Assembly: GCF_019097855.1 (NCBI RefSeq)
Contig: NZ_JAHRGL010000057.1
Coordinates: 62,001-126,000 of the forward strand
Origin: Geopseudomonas aromaticivorans
Lineage (GTDB): Bacteria > Pseudomonadota > Gammaproteobacteria > Pseudomonadales > Pseudomonadaceae
Length of the DNA: 64,000 bases
Reading direction: 5' to 3'
The translations under genes were made by a program, and so were the position numbers. This document shows, in pieces, positions 27,165 through 35,709 of the stretch; the stretch's first letter is position 1, and each line of letters starts with the position of its first letter. Under the pieces are notes generated by a model. It was not told the origin of the DNA. It saw only the letters and a program-made list of their open reading frames with translations, and did no database searches.

Positions 27165-28317
27165 AGCGCCAGCGATCCAGCAGGTTGACCACTAGCCGAT
27201 CCAGCCAGCCCCACAGGCGCTGCGACAGGCGCATCCCCAGCGGCCTCGCCAGCCAGTCGTCGTGGGTGATCTCGCGGCTGGCGGCGAAATCGCTCTCGAA
27301 GCTGCTCGCCAGCGCCGCGGTCAGGCCGGGGTCGAGGGCCTCGAGATTGGCCTCCAGGTTGAAGCGCAGGGTCCAGTGGTCGAAGTTGCACGAGCCGATG
27401 CTGACCCAGTCATCCACCAGCACGGCCTTGAGATGCAGGAAGCGCGGCTGGTACTCGAAGATGCGCACGCCGCTCTTGAGCAGCCGCGGATAATAGCGCT
27501 GGCCGGCGAAGCGCACCGGGCCGTGGTCGGTGAGCCGGCCGCTGAGCAGCAGGCGCACATCCACGCCACGCCGGGCCGCCTTGCGCAGCGCCTTGCGCAC
27601 CCGCCAGCTGGGCAGGAAATACGGCGTGGCCAGCCAGATTCGGCCACGGGCATGCCCCAGGGTGCGCAGCAGCGAACGCAGGATGTCGCGGTGCTGGCGT
27701 GAATCGGCATAGGCCACCCGGCCCAGTCCTGCGCCCGGCAGTGGCCGCGGCGGCAGGTGTTCCAGCGGGCGGATGTACGGGCGCCAGTCATGCGCCTCGA
27801 CGCAGGCCTGCCACTGGCGCTCGAAGAGGGTCTGCCAGTCGGCTACCGCGGGGCCGGCCAGTTCCACCATCAGCTCGTGCCAGCGACTGGCGGCCTGCTC
27901 CGGCAACCAGAAGTCATCGGTGGCGCCGGCGCCGCCGACCCAGGCCAGCGCCTGATCGACCAGCAGCAGCTTGCGATGGTCGCGGTACAGGTTGCGCACC
28001 CCGTGACGCCAGTCGATCAGGTTGTACAGGCGCAACTGCACGCCGGCGCGGCGCAGTTGCCCGCTCAGCCGCGCGCCGAAGCGCTGGCTGCCGAAGGCGT
28101 CGAACAGGCAGCGCACCTCGACCCCGCGCTGCGCGGCACGACAGAGGCAATCGACCAGACGGTTGGCGCAGCTGCCAGCCTCGACCAGATACAGCTCCAG
28201 CTCGACCTGCCGGTGTGCGGCGTCGATGGCGGCGATCATCCGCGGAAAGAACTGTTCGCCATCGATCAGCAACTGGAAACGGTTGCCTGCGCGCCAGGGA
28301 AAGACCGCCTGGGTCAT
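27163..28317 (-). CDS. clsB: Cardiolipin synthase, phospholipase D superfamily (ClsB type)
   Basis: The 384-residue protein has two PLD HKD motifs: HRKLLLVDQ near residue 115 and HLKAVLVDDWVSIGSCNFD near residue 300. It lacks the N-terminal membrane helices of ClsA and starts GNRFQLLIDGEQFFPRM, as ClsB proteins do. It probably condenses phosphatidylglycerol to cardiolipin at the inner membrane. In-frame ATGs exist at 28317 and 28335, neither with a clear ribosome binding site; the inner one is used. The symbol is by homology. Confidence 0.85.
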   Translation of the reverse strand: MTQAVFPWRAGNRFQLLIDGEQFFPRMIAAIDAAHRQVELELYLVEAGSCANRLVDCLCRAAQRGVEVRCLFDAFGSQRFGARLSGQLRRAGVQLRLYNLIDWRHGVRNLYRDHRKLLLVDQALAWVGGAGATDDFWLPEQAASRWHELMVELAGPAVADWQTLFERQWQACVEAHDWRPYIRPLEHLPPRPLPGAGLGRVAYADSRQHRDILRSLLRTLGHARGRIWLATPYFLPSWRVRKALRKAARRGVDVRLLLSGRLTDHGPVRFAGQRYYPRLLKSGVRIFEYQPRFLHLKAVLVDDWVSIGSCNFDHWTLRFNLEANLEALDPGLTAALASSFESDFAASREITHDDWLARPLGMRLSQRLWGWLDRLVVNLLDRWR

Positions 28318-28442
28318 GGCGCAGACGCCATGCATGGGAGGGAAGTGGCCGGGCTGGGCATCGAGTCCTCGTGCGGCAATGAACTCCGTGCACCATAGCC
28401 GGCCGTCGGTCGGGGCTCAAGGACGCAGCCGGCACAAAGCAA

Positions 28443-28475
28443 AACGCCGGCGCCCCCGAAGGTGGCGCCGGCGTT
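28443..28475 (-). terminator. Intrinsic terminator for the ODP/MBL gene
   Basis: AACGCCGGCGCC (28443-28454) pairs perfectly with GGCGCCGGCGTT (28464-28475), a 12-base stem. On the minus strand it is followed by a T-rich tract (TTGCTTTG), 20 bases after the stop of the minus-strand gene. Confidence 0.82.
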
Positions 28476-28494
28476 GCGCAGCAGGCCGGTGGGC

Positions 28495-29280
28495 TTAGCG
28501 CGGCAGGGTGTAGTCCGCCGGCCCCATCAGGTCCATGCCGCATTCCAGCTGGCTGATCCAGTCGAGGAAGGCGGTGATCATCGCCTTGCCGACGAAGGGA
28601 CGACCATGCTGCGGCACGATCATCTCGACGTCCATCTTGCGCACCATGTCGGCCCACAGGCGGCAGACCTTGTTGCTGGCCATGTAGCGGCGGTGGAAGC
28701 CTTCCATGCTCTGCAGGTGGGCGGCGAAATCGCTGACCGGCTGGGCATCGTCAACCATCGAGGCGCCCATGTCGCCGGAGAACAGGATCTTGCTGATCGG
28801 ATCGTAGAGCTGGAAGTTGCCGACCGAGTGCAGGAAGTGCGCCGGCACCGCCTTGAGCTGGCAGTTGCCCAGCGGCAGGCTCTGGCCACGGTCAGGCAGC
28901 GCGATGATGCGGTCGTAGGTGGAGATGCCGTGGCTGACGGCCAGGTAGTTGGCGGTCAGGTGCGGCAGGAAGCGGGCCCACAGGCGCGAGCAGATGACCT
29001 TGGCCTTGGTGTGCAGCAGCCACTTGTCCAGTGCGGCGATGATGTCCGGGTCCTGGTGCGAAGCGAAGATGTAGGTCAGGTCCTGCACCGGGATGTGCTT
29101 GGACAGCTCCAGCGACAGGGGGGTGTAAGTCAGGTCGCCGCCCGGATCGAGCAGCATGTATTGCTCGTTGTCGGTAATCAGGAACTGGTTGGTCTGCACA
29201 CCTTCACCGGTGACCAGATCATCGAAACACAGGCACTGGTGGGTGCCGTTATCAAACAGGACTATCGGCTCGCGACGCAT
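28495..29280 (-). CDS. Stand-alone ODP-type metallo-beta-lactamase-fold protein
   Basis: The 261-residue protein has the MBL/ODP fold of flavodiiron proteins: MLLDPGGDL, the metal site FASHQDPDI (flavodiiron enzymes typically have HxExD; here the spacing is H-Q-D-P-D), VPAHFLHSVGNFQLYDP, ILFSGDMGASMVDD and IVPQHGRPFVGK. It has no flavodoxin or rubredoxin domain, so it needs a separate electron donor if it reduces O2 or NO; a sensory role is the alternative. It is monocistronic with its own terminator. The 250-base gap to olsB contains no further gene I can support. Confidence 0.85.
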   Translation of the reverse strand: MRREPIVLFDNGTHQCLCFDDLVTGEGVQTNQFLITDNEQYMLLDPGGDLTYTPLSLELSKHIPVQDLTYIFASHQDPDIIAALDKWLLHTKAKVICSRLWARFLPHLTANYLAVSHGISTYDRIIALPDRGQSLPLGNCQLKAVPAHFLHSVGNFQLYDPISKILFSGDMGASMVDDAQPVSDFAAHLQSMEGFHRRYMASNKVCRLWADMVRKMDVEMIVPQHGRPFVGKAMITAFLDWISQLECGMDLMGPADYTLPR

Positions 29281-29530
29281 GGCTACCTCATATTCTACGT
29301 TTGCACCAGCTTAACGAGGCCGGGTTACAAGTTCACTGACCTGCATCAAGCGCGCCAGAGCCACGCCGGCCTCATCGCCAGTACGGCACTGTACGCCGAG
29401 CGCTCGCCTCGACGTTGCGCCCGCAGTCACAGAAGCATCACCGCCACGTCACCAGCCAGACATCCCGGCTTGCCAGCATGGCCATGCACACAACAAGGAA
29501 GCGGCCCCAGTGGCTGCCCGGAGGTTATGC

Positions 29531-30286
29531 ATGTCCGCCATTGCACTATCCTGCGAGTCCAGCCCCAGCCGCCGCCTGCAGGCCGAACGCCTGCAGGGCA
29601 CCGAAGCCCTGCTCGAAGCCCAGGCCCTGCGCTACCGCGTGTTCGGCGAGGAGTTCGGCGCCCGTCTGCAAGGCGCCGAGCAAGGCCTCGACTGCGACGG
29701 TTTCGACGCCCACTGCAGCCATCTTGGCGTGCGCGATCTGGCCAGCGGCGAACTGGTCGCCACCACCCGCCTGCTCGACCACCACACCGCCCGCCAGCTG
29801 GGCCGCTTCTACAGCGAAGACGAGTTCCGCCTGCATGGCCTGAGCAAGCTGCAGGGGCCGATCCTGGAGATTGGCCGCACCTGCGTCGCTGCCGCGTACC
29901 GCAACGGCGCCACCATTGCCGTGCTGTGGGGCGCGCTGGCGGAAGCCCTCAACGAGGGCAACTATCGCTACCTGATGGGCTGCGCCAGCATTCCCATGCA
30001 GGACGGCGGCATCCAGGCTCGCGCGGTGATGCAACGCCTGCGCGCCCGCCACCTCTGCCACGACCACCTGCGCGCCGAACCGCGCCAGCCGCTGCCGCTC
30101 CTCGACGTGCCGGACAACCTGACCGCCGAACTGCCACCGCTGCTCAAGGCCTACATGCGCCTGGGGGCGAAGATCTGCGGCGAGCCGTGCTGGGATCCGG
30201 ACTTCCAGGTCGCCGACGTATTCATCCTGCTCAAGCGCGACGAGCTCTGCCCGCGCTACGCCCGGCACTTCAAGGCGGTCGGCTGA
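29531..30286 (+). CDS. olsB: L-ornithine N(alpha)-acyltransferase
   Basis: OlsB makes lyso-ornithine lipid by transferring a 3-hydroxyacyl group from ACP to ornithine. The 251-residue protein is a GNAT-like acyltransferase with [42 protein letters not shown] and the C-terminal [20 protein letters not shown] typical of OlsB/hemolysin-like acyltransferases. GGAGGT lies just before the ATG at 29531. Its TGA overlaps the olsA ATG (TGATG), so the two are translationally coupled, as in P. aeruginosa. Expression under phosphate limitation is known for the pathway but I did not find a clear Pho box. Confidence 0.92.
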   Translation: MSAIALSCESSPSRRLQAERLQGTEALLEAQALRYRVFGEEFGARLQGAEQGLDCDGFDAHCSHLGVRDLASGELVATTRLLDHHTARQLGRFYSEDEFRLHGLSKLQGPILEIGRTCVAAAYRNGATIAVLWGALAEALNEGNYRYLMGCASIPMQDGGIQARAVMQRLRARHLCHDHLRAEPRQPLPLLDVPDNLTAELPPLLKAYMRLGAKICGEPCWDPDFQVADVFILLKRDELCPRYARHFKAVG

Positions 30287-31062
30287 TGCGCCGACTGCGC
30301 CTGTATGCGCGCCTGCTGCGGCTGTTCGTGGTGCTCGGCGAAGGCGCCCTGTTCGCCGCCTGGGTCGCGCTGCGCGAGCGCCTCGGCGGCGTGCCGATGG
30401 CGCTGCGCCAGCGCCTGACCTGGCGCTTCATGCGCCACCTGCGCGCTGCCCTGCCCTTCGCGGTGCGGATCCACGGCCGGCTGCCGGACACCCCGGTGCT
30501 GTGGCTGGCCAACCACGTTTCCTGGGTCGACATCGCCGTGCTCGGCGCCCTGCGCCCGCTGTCGTTCCTCGCCAAGGCCGAGGTCGGCGACTGGCCGCTG
30601 GCTGGCTGGCTGGCCCGCCAGGCCGGCACCCTGTTCATCCGCCGCGGTGCCGGCGACAGCCTGCAGCTGGGCCGCCAGCTGGCCGAACAGTTGGCCGAGC
30701 AGCGCCACCTGGCGATCTTCCCCGAGGGCACCAGCTCCGACGGCAGTGCGGTACTGCGCTTCCATCCGCGCCTGCTGGCGGCGGCGGTGGACAGCGGCGC
30801 GGCACTGCAGCCGGTGGCGATTCGCTACCGGCGCGCCGGCCAGCGCGATCCGCTGGCCCCCTTCATCGGCGATGACGAGCTGCCGACGCACCTGCTGCGC
30901 CTGTTCGCCGCCGAGCGCGCCACGGTGGAGATCACCCTGCTGGAACCGATTGCCAGCGTCGGCCTGTCGCGCAGCGAGCTGGCGCGTCGCGCCCATGCCG
31001 CGATTGCCGGGGTGGTCTGCGCCGATGAGCAGGTCGCCGCCGACGAGGCGCAAGCCGCCTGA
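30286..31062 (+). CDS. olsA: Lyso-ornithine lipid O-acyltransferase
   Basis: OlsA adds the second acyl chain to lyso-ornithine lipid, giving a phosphorus-free membrane lipid. The 258-residue protein is a PlsC-type acyltransferase: NHVSWVD is the HX4D active site (about residue 72), FPEGTSSDG is the second motif and LFIRRGAG the third. One N-terminal membrane-associated helix is visible. The context directly after olsB separates it from general LPA acyltransferases. Confidence 0.92.
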   Translation: MRRLRLYARLLRLFVVLGEGALFAAWVALRERLGGVPMALRQRLTWRFMRHLRAALPFAVRIHGRLPDTPVLWLANHVSWVDIAVLGALRPLSFLAKAEVGDWPLAGWLARQAGTLFIRRGAGDSLQLGRQLAEQLAEQRHLAIFPEGTSSDGSAVLRFHPRLLAAAVDSGAALQPVAIRYRRAGQRDPLAPFIGDDELPTHLLRLFAAERATVEITLLEPIASVGLSRSELARRAHAAIAGVVCADEQVAADEAQAA

Positions 31063-31083
31063 GCACCAGCCAGGCGGACGGCG

Positions 31084-31662
31084 TCAGTCCGTCCGCCCCT
31101 CCCGGGCGAAGGTCATTAGCTGCGGATAGAAGGCGCGGAAGTCCTCCCGCAGCGCGGGGTACAGGCGCTCCAGCTCGGGCAGCGCGCCGTCCAGCCCCTC
31201 GGGCCGCGACAGGCGTCGCTGCATGTTCAACAGCACCCGCTCCAGCACGGCGAACTCGCGGTAGCTGCCCAGCCAGTCCTGCGCGGCCATGCGCGGCGCG
31301 ATCAGCGCCAGGCGGCCGGGCAGCTGCGCCTCCGCTGCCAGCGCTTGGTACACCCGGGCGGTGAACTGCGGCAGCGGCTCGCTGGCGTAGTCGTCCCAGC
31401 AACAGGCCAGACAGTGGTCGAAGAACAGGTCGAGGAGGATACCGGCATAGCGCCGCCGCGCGGCGGGAAAGCGCGCCACGGCCGTCCGCACCAGCGGGTG
31501 CCTGTCGGTGTAGGCATCGATGCGCCGGTGCAGGCGGATGGCCGCCTCGACGTCGGGCGGATAGCACCCGGCCAGTGGCCCCTTGACGAAGTCGCCGTAC
31601 AGGCTGCCGAGCAGTTGCCCCGGCTGCGGGCCGCCGAGGTGCAGGTGGGCTAGATAGTTCAT
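31084..31662 (-). CDS. acpH: Acyl carrier protein phosphodiesterase (DUF479)
   Basis: The 192-residue protein has the AcpH signature from the first residue: MNYLAHLHL, then GSLYGDFVKGPLAGCYPPDV, LHRRIDAYTDRHPLVR and LLDLFFDHCLACCWDDY, with the His/Asp residues of the HD-like metal site. AcpH removes the 4'-phosphopantetheine arm from ACP. It lies tail to tail with olsA, 21 bases away. The name is by homology to E. coli AcpH. Confidence 0.87.
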   Translation of the reverse strand: MNYLAHLHLGGPQPGQLLGSLYGDFVKGPLAGCYPPDVEAAIRLHRRIDAYTDRHPLVRTAVARFPAARRRYAGILLDLFFDHCLACCWDDYASEPLPQFTARVYQALAAEAQLPGRLALIAPRMAAQDWLGSYREFAVLERVLLNMQRRLSRPEGLDGALPELERLYPALREDFRAFYPQLMTFAREGRTD

Positions 31663-31746
31663 GGGCTCAGCTTAACGCCGCGGCCATCCCCGTCGAAAGC
31701 CGCAGAAGGAATGAGCCGCCCATCGCTGGGGACGAATCAATATTTG

Positions 31747-31790
31747 TTAATCGCGAAATTACGATATACATTTCGTTCCATCGCGATAAA
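31747..31790. promoter_or_regulatory. Candidate ArsR-family operator and promoter
   Basis: An AT-rich stretch upstream of the ArsR gene contains TTAATCGCGA (31747-31756) opposite TCGCGATAAA (31781-31790), an imperfect inverted repeat, and inside it CGAAAT (31754-31759) opposite ATTTCG (31770-31775). Autorepression by the adjacent regulator is likely for this family; the exact operator is inferred. Confidence 0.5.
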
Positions 31791-31807
31791 CCATTACAGC
31801 AACCGCC

Positions 31808-32110
31808 ATGTCATTCGATACCGACGAAATCATCAAGGCCCTCGCCCACCCCGTGCGTCGCCAGATCCTCCACTGGCTGAAGGCCCCGGAGCAGTACTTT
31901 GCCGATCAGGAGCACTCGCTGGAGATCGGCGTGTGCGCCGGGATGATCGACCGCCGCACCGGCCTGTCGCAGTCCACCGTGTCGGCGCACCTGGCCACCC
32001 TGCAGCGCGCCGGCCTGGTGAGCAGTCGCAAGGTCGGCCAGTGGAACTTCTTCAAGCGCAACGAGGAAACCATCCAGGCCTTCCTGCGCCGGCTCGATGA
32101 CGAACTCTGA
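31808..32110 (+). CDS. ArsR family transcriptional regulator
   Basis: The 100-residue protein is a winged helix: IIKALAHPVRRQILHWLK, then the recognition helix TGLSQSTVSAHLATLQRAGL and the wing VSSRKVGQWNFFKRNEE. It has one cysteine (GVCAGM) and no CxC metal-binding motif, so it probably senses an organic or redox signal rather than arsenic. It is 24 bases upstream of the xenobiotic reductase gene, its likely target. Confidence 0.92.
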   Translation: MSFDTDEIIKALAHPVRRQILHWLKAPEQYFADQEHSLEIGVCAGMIDRRTGLSQSTVSAHLATLQRAGLVSSRKVGQWNFFKRNEETIQAFLRRLDDEL

Positions 32111-32134
32111 CTTCTCTCAGCAAGGAAACCGAAC

Positions 32135-33184
32135 ATGCCGACACTTTTCGACCCCATCCAGGTAGGCGATCTCGAGCTGCCCAACCGCATCATCATGGCC
32201 CCGCTGACCCGCTGCCGCGCCGAGCCCGGCCGCGTGCCCGGCGCGCTGATGGCCGAGTACTACGTGCAGCGCGCCAGCGCCGGCCTGATCATCAGCGAAG
32301 CCACCTCGGTCACGCCGATGGGCGTCGGCTATCCCGACACCCCCGGCATCTGGTCCGCCGAGCAGGTGCAGGGCTGGAAGAACGTCACCCAGGCCGTGCA
32401 CGCCGCCGGCGGGCGCATCGTCCTGCAGCTGTGGCACGTCGGCCGCATCTCCGACCCGAGCTACCTGGACGGCCAGCTGCCGGTGGCGCCCAGCGCGGTC
32501 CAGCCCAAGGGCCACGTCAGCCTGATCCGTCCGCAGCGCGAGTTCGCCACCCCGCGCGCCCTGGACACCGCGGAGATCGCCGGCATCGTCGAGGCCTACC
32601 GCCAGGGCGCCGAGAACGCCAAGGCCGCCGGCTTCGACGGCGTGGAGATCCACGGCGCCAACGGCTACCTGCTCGACCAGTTCCTCCAGGACAGCACCAA
32701 CCAGCGCAGCGACCAGTACGGCGGCTCGCTGGAAAACCGCGCGCGGCTGATGCTGGAAGTCACCGACGCGGTGGTGTCGGTGTGGGGCGCCGGCCGCGTC
32801 GGCATGCACCTGGCGCCGCGCGCCGACACCCACGACATGGGCGACTCCGACCGCGCCGCGACCTTCGGCTACGTCGCCCGCGAACTGGGCCAGCGCGGCA
32901 TCGCCTTCATCTGCGCCCGCGAGAAGGAAGGCGAGGACAGCCTCGGCCCGCAGCTCAAGCAGCTATTCGGCGGCGTGTACATCGCCAACGAGCGCTTCAC
33001 CAAGGAGCAGGCCAACCGCTGGCTGGCCGATGGCAAGGCCGACGCGGTGGCCTTCGGCATCCCGTTCATCGCCAACCCCGACCTGCCGGCTCGCCTGGCC
33101 GCCGATGCGCCGCTGAACGAGCCGGACAGCAGCACCTTCTATGGCTCGGGTCCGGTCGGCTATCTGGACTACCCGACCCGGTAA
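32135..33184 (+). CDS. xenB: Old yellow enzyme family ene-reductase (xenobiotic reductase B)
   Basis: The 349-residue FMN-dependent protein carries NRIIMAPLTRCRAEPGRVP, LWHVGRISDPSYLDGQLPVA, VEIHGANGYLLDQFLQDSTN followed by QRSDQYGGSLENRARL, and the C-terminal FGIPFIANPDLPARL. This is the OYE/N-ethylmaleimide reductase/XenB group, which reduces electrophilic alkenes and nitro compounds with NADPH. AGGAAA lies before the ATG. It probably forms an operon with the ArsR gene. The symbol is by homology. Confidence 0.92.
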   Translation: MPTLFDPIQVGDLELPNRIIMAPLTRCRAEPGRVPGALMAEYYVQRASAGLIISEATSVTPMGVGYPDTPGIWSAEQVQGWKNVTQAVHAAGGRIVLQLWHVGRISDPSYLDGQLPVAPSAVQPKGHVSLIRPQREFATPRALDTAEIAGIVEAYRQGAENAKAAGFDGVEIHGANGYLLDQFLQDSTNQRSDQYGGSLENRARLMLEVTDAVVSVWGAGRVGMHLAPRADTHDMGDSDRAATFGYVARELGQRGIAFICAREKEGEDSLGPQLKQLFGGVYIANERFTKEQANRWLADGKADAVAFGIPFIANPDLPARLAADAPLNEPDSSTFYGSGPVGYLDYPTR

Positions 33185-33200
33185 TACTCGCAGCGATGAA

Positions 33201-33233
33201 AAAGCCCCGGTTGCCATTGGCAGCCGGGGCTTT
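33201..33233. terminator. Terminator hairpin after xenB
   Basis: AAAGCCCCGG (33201-33210) pairs with CCGGGGCTTT (33224-33233), and the inner TGCCA/TGGCA extends the stem. A-rich before and T-rich after, it sits between convergent genes and could act in both directions. Confidence 0.85.
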
Positions 33234-33251
33234 GCCTTGCCGCGCCGGAAC

Positions 33252-34106
33252 TCAGCGGGCGTCGAGCTGCTGCTGCAGGTTCTGCACCTGCGCCTGCAGG
33301 GTGGTGATGTTGCGGGTCATCTGCGCGCGGAAGGCATCCAGCTCGGCACTGCCGGCCGCGGCCGCCGGGCGGTTGTCCAGCTGGCTGCGCAGCACCAGCA
33401 TGTCGGATTCGAGACGGCCGATGGCCTGCGCCGGATTGCCCTGCTTCTTCAGCGCGACGACCTCGCTGCCCAGGCTCTCCAGCCGGCTTTCCAGCTTGCC
33501 CAGCGCGCCTTGCGCGGTCTTCAGCGCTGCCTGTTCGTCGCCCAGGTCCTTCAGGCGCCCCTCCACGACCGCGACGCCGGCCTGCTGCTCCTTCAGCGCC
33601 GCCGCCAGCTGGAGGGTGCCCGCCTGCTGGGTCTTCAGTTCGGCGCGCAGCTGCGCGAGCTGCTGGACCTGGGTTTCCTGCTGGGCGGCGGCGGCCTGCT
33701 GCTGCTTGCCGAGCTGGGCCAGCTTGGTCTCCAGCTGCTTGATGCGCAACTTGAGCGCCTCGCTCTCGCTGGTGACGCTGGACTCGGTGGCCACCACCTT
33801 GCCGGAAATGTCCTTAAGCCGGCCCGCCGCATCCTCGCTGATGCGCGCGAAGCTTTCTTGGGTCGCCACCAACTGCTGCGCCATCTGTTCAAGGCGCTGC
33901 TGACTCCACCAGCCCAGACCGGCCAGGGCCAGCAGCAGCACGCCGACCAGCGCCCACAGCGGCCGGGCCGAAGCCGTGCGCGCGGCGGCGGGAGCTGGCA
34001 TGGCGCGGCTGCGCGGCGGCGGTGCGTCGGCCGAAAACGCCGGCTCGCGGTCATCGGTCTTCAGGCTGGGCAGATCGTCCAGTTCGTCCAGGGAATCGTT
34101 ACGCAT
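33252..34106 (-). CDS. Single-pass membrane protein with long coiled coil
   Basis: The 284-residue protein has an acidic N terminus (SLDELDDLPSLKTDD), one membrane helix (LWALVGVLLLALAGLGWW, about residues 49-66) and a long coiled coil from 70 to the end, rich in Gln, Ala and Leu. I do not recognise a named family. Homologs in Pseudomonas are annotated as hypothetical or ATPase, but no P loop is present. The topology suggests a cytoplasmic N terminus and periplasmic coiled coil. The start at 34106 is used; a longer frame to 34898 would be non-conserved and would overlap another gene. Confidence 0.8.
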   Translation of the reverse strand: MRNDSLDELDDLPSLKTDDREPAFSADAPPPRSRAMPAPAAARTASARPLWALVGVLLLALAGLGWWSQQRLEQMAQQLVATQESFARISEDAAGRLKDISGKVVATESSVTSESEALKLRIKQLETKLAQLGKQQQAAAAQQETQVQQLAQLRAELKTQQAGTLQLAAALKEQQAGVAVVEGRLKDLGDEQAALKTAQGALGKLESRLESLGSEVVALKKQGNPAQAIGRLESDMLVLRSQLDNRPAAAAGSAELDAFRAQMTRNITTLQAQVQNLQQQLDAR

Positions 34107-34331
34107 GCCAACCCAACCTGTGAGTGCAACGGGAATGGCGGTCAGTATACCGCCTGGCCAGCGCGACTTCAGGCTGCCTCGCCGCGGTGCAACAACGCAC
34201 CGTAACGACGCCGGCGCGAGGCGCCGCGCAGCGCCGACCGGGCACAAACCGCACGGCGCCAGCCGGCAAAGCTGGTACGAAGATTGCTCCCCTTCCTTCA
34301 CTACTGCGAGGCTGCTCAAGGGAGAGACCCC

Positions 34332-34661
34332 ATGGAACTGAACAAGGCCGTGCTCGATTGCATGCAGACACTGCGCCGCCGCCTGCGCGATGAATTGGGC
34401 GCGGACATCCACCTCAACCAGAGCGATGCCGTCAGCGCCCTGCTCAGCGCCTGCGAGCGCAGCGACTCGGTGCGCACCCGCGAACTCGGCGAAGAACTGG
34501 CGCGCCTGTGCGCGCCGCAACCCGCGCCGGCAGCCGCGGAGGAACGGGCGCAGCCGCTGTATCGCGGCCAACTGCCCGCCGCCGCGGAGCCCGCCGCCCC
34601 GCCAGCCGCCCCCGAAGAGCGGCAGGTGCGCATCTACCGCGGCCAGCGCGTCTACAGCTGA
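34332..34661 (+). CDS. Small protein of unknown function with YRGQ repeats
   Basis: The 109-residue protein has a helical N terminus (LNKAVLDCMQTLRRRL, QSDAVSALLSACERSDS) and an Ala/Pro-rich tail in which YRGQ occurs twice (PLYRGQLP and IYRGQRVYS). No signal peptide or domain is recognisable. GGGAGAG precedes the ATG at 34332. It is divergent from the coiled-coil protein and upstream of sodB, with a separate promoter between it and sodB. Confidence 0.75.
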   Translation: MELNKAVLDCMQTLRRRLRDELGADIHLNQSDAVSALLSACERSDSVRTRELGEELARLCAPQPAPAAAEERAQPLYRGQLPAAAEPAAPPAAPEERQVRIYRGQRVYS

Positions 34662-34785
34662 TCCGCCGGTGCAGCGGCCAGCGCTGATCCGCCCCCTGGC
34701 CGCGGGCACCGCACACATCTGGCGAGCAGGCGCAGCGGCCGCCGCGACCGTGCTGCACAGCCGCCTTGCCCCCACAGATGGCGCG

Positions 34786-34814
34786 TGGATAAGCCCTGGG
34801 GCCAGTGCTATGAT
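34786..34814 (+). promoter_or_regulatory. Candidate sigma-70 promoter for sodB
   Basis: TGGATA (34786-34791) and TATGAT (34809-34814) are spaced by 17 bases, about 125 bases before the sodB start. The -10 box is strong, the -35 box weak. Inferred by pattern only. Confidence 0.5.
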
Positions 34815-34937
34815 CCGGAGTTCACAGCGCCCCACGGGCCTGGACAGGGCCGTTGCAACGACCCCGTCACACCGGTCGCGTGAACCGGCTTCGCGCACCT
34901 TGCATGCTCACATCTGTTGACGATACGGAGAATCACC

Positions 34938-35519
34938 ATGGCTTTCGAACTGCCGCCGCTGCCTTACGAGAAGAACGCCCTCGAGCCGCACATTTCCGCC
35001 GAGACTCTGGAGTACCACCACGGCAAGCACCACAACGCCTACGTGGTCAACCTGAACAACCTGGTCCCGGGCACCGAGTTCGAAGGCAAGACCCTGGAAG
35101 AGATCGTTCTGGCCTCCTCCGGCGGCATCTTCAACAACGCCGCCCAGGTGTGGAACCACACCTTCTACTGGAACTGCATGAAGCCCAACGGCGGCGGCCA
35201 GCCGACCGGTGCCCTGGCTGACGCCATCAACGCCGCCTTCGGTTCCTTCGACAAGTTCAAGGAAGAGTTCACCAAGGTTTCCATCGGCACCTTCGGCTCC
35301 GGCTGGGGCTGGCTGGTGAAGAAGGCCGACGGCTCCCTGGCCCTGGCCAGCACCATCGGCGCCGGCAACCCGCTGACCAGCGGCGACACTCCGCTGCTGA
35401 CCTGCGACGTATGGGAACACGCCTACTACATCGACTACCGCAACCTGCGTCCGAAGTACGTCGAGGCGTTCTGGAACCTGGTCAACTGGGACTTCGTGGC
35501 TGCCAACTACGCCGCCTGA
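34938..35519 (+). CDS. sodB: Superoxide dismutase [Fe]
   Basis: SodB converts superoxide to oxygen and peroxide in the cytoplasm. The 193-residue protein has the four metal ligands in [18 protein letters not shown] and [14 protein letters not shown], plus FGSGWGWLV, the iron-type signature with [17 protein letters not shown] lies before the ATG at 34938; an in-frame codon at 34917 is not needed. It is immediately upstream of bifA, as in other pseudomonads, and is separated from it by a terminator. Confidence 0.97.
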   Translation: MAFELPPLPYEKNALEPHISAETLEYHHGKHHNAYVVNLNNLVPGTEFEGKTLEEIVLASSGGIFNNAAQVWNHTFYWNCMKPNGGGQPTGALADAINAAFGSFDKFKEEFTKVSIGTFGSGWGWLVKKADGSLALASTIGAGNPLTSGDTPLLTCDVWEHAYYIDYRNLRPKYVEAFWNLVNWDFVAANYAA

Positions 35520-35535
35520 GTCGCCTGCACGACCT

Positions 35536-35565
35536 GAAGAAGCCCGGCCCTTGCCGGGCTTCTTC
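35536..35565 (+). terminator. Intrinsic terminator after sodB
   Basis: GAAGAAGCCCGGC (35536-35548) pairs perfectly with GCCGGGCTTCTTC (35553-35565) around CCTT, followed by GTTTGC. Confidence 0.85.
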
Positions 35566-35709
35566 GTTTGCACGCCATTGCCCCAGCTCGCGTCCCGCCC
35601 GCGGCGCCATTTCGCACCCTGACCATTCGCCTTTGACGCCTCCTGAACAATTCCCCAATACTTCGCGCGGCTTCTCCGAGCAGAAAGCGCCCTACAAGGA
35701 AATGTCCAC

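Noticed and set aside
28462-31062. Open frame of 866 codons across several genes
   Set aside because: Only its last part, from 30286, is the real olsA. The rest runs antisense to the ODP gene and through olsB in a different frame.
33252-34898. Long extension of the coiled-coil membrane protein gene upstream of 34106
   Set aside because: The added residues are not conserved-looking and would overlap the 34332-34661 gene on the other strand. The natural start at 34106 gives a well-formed N terminus and membrane helix.
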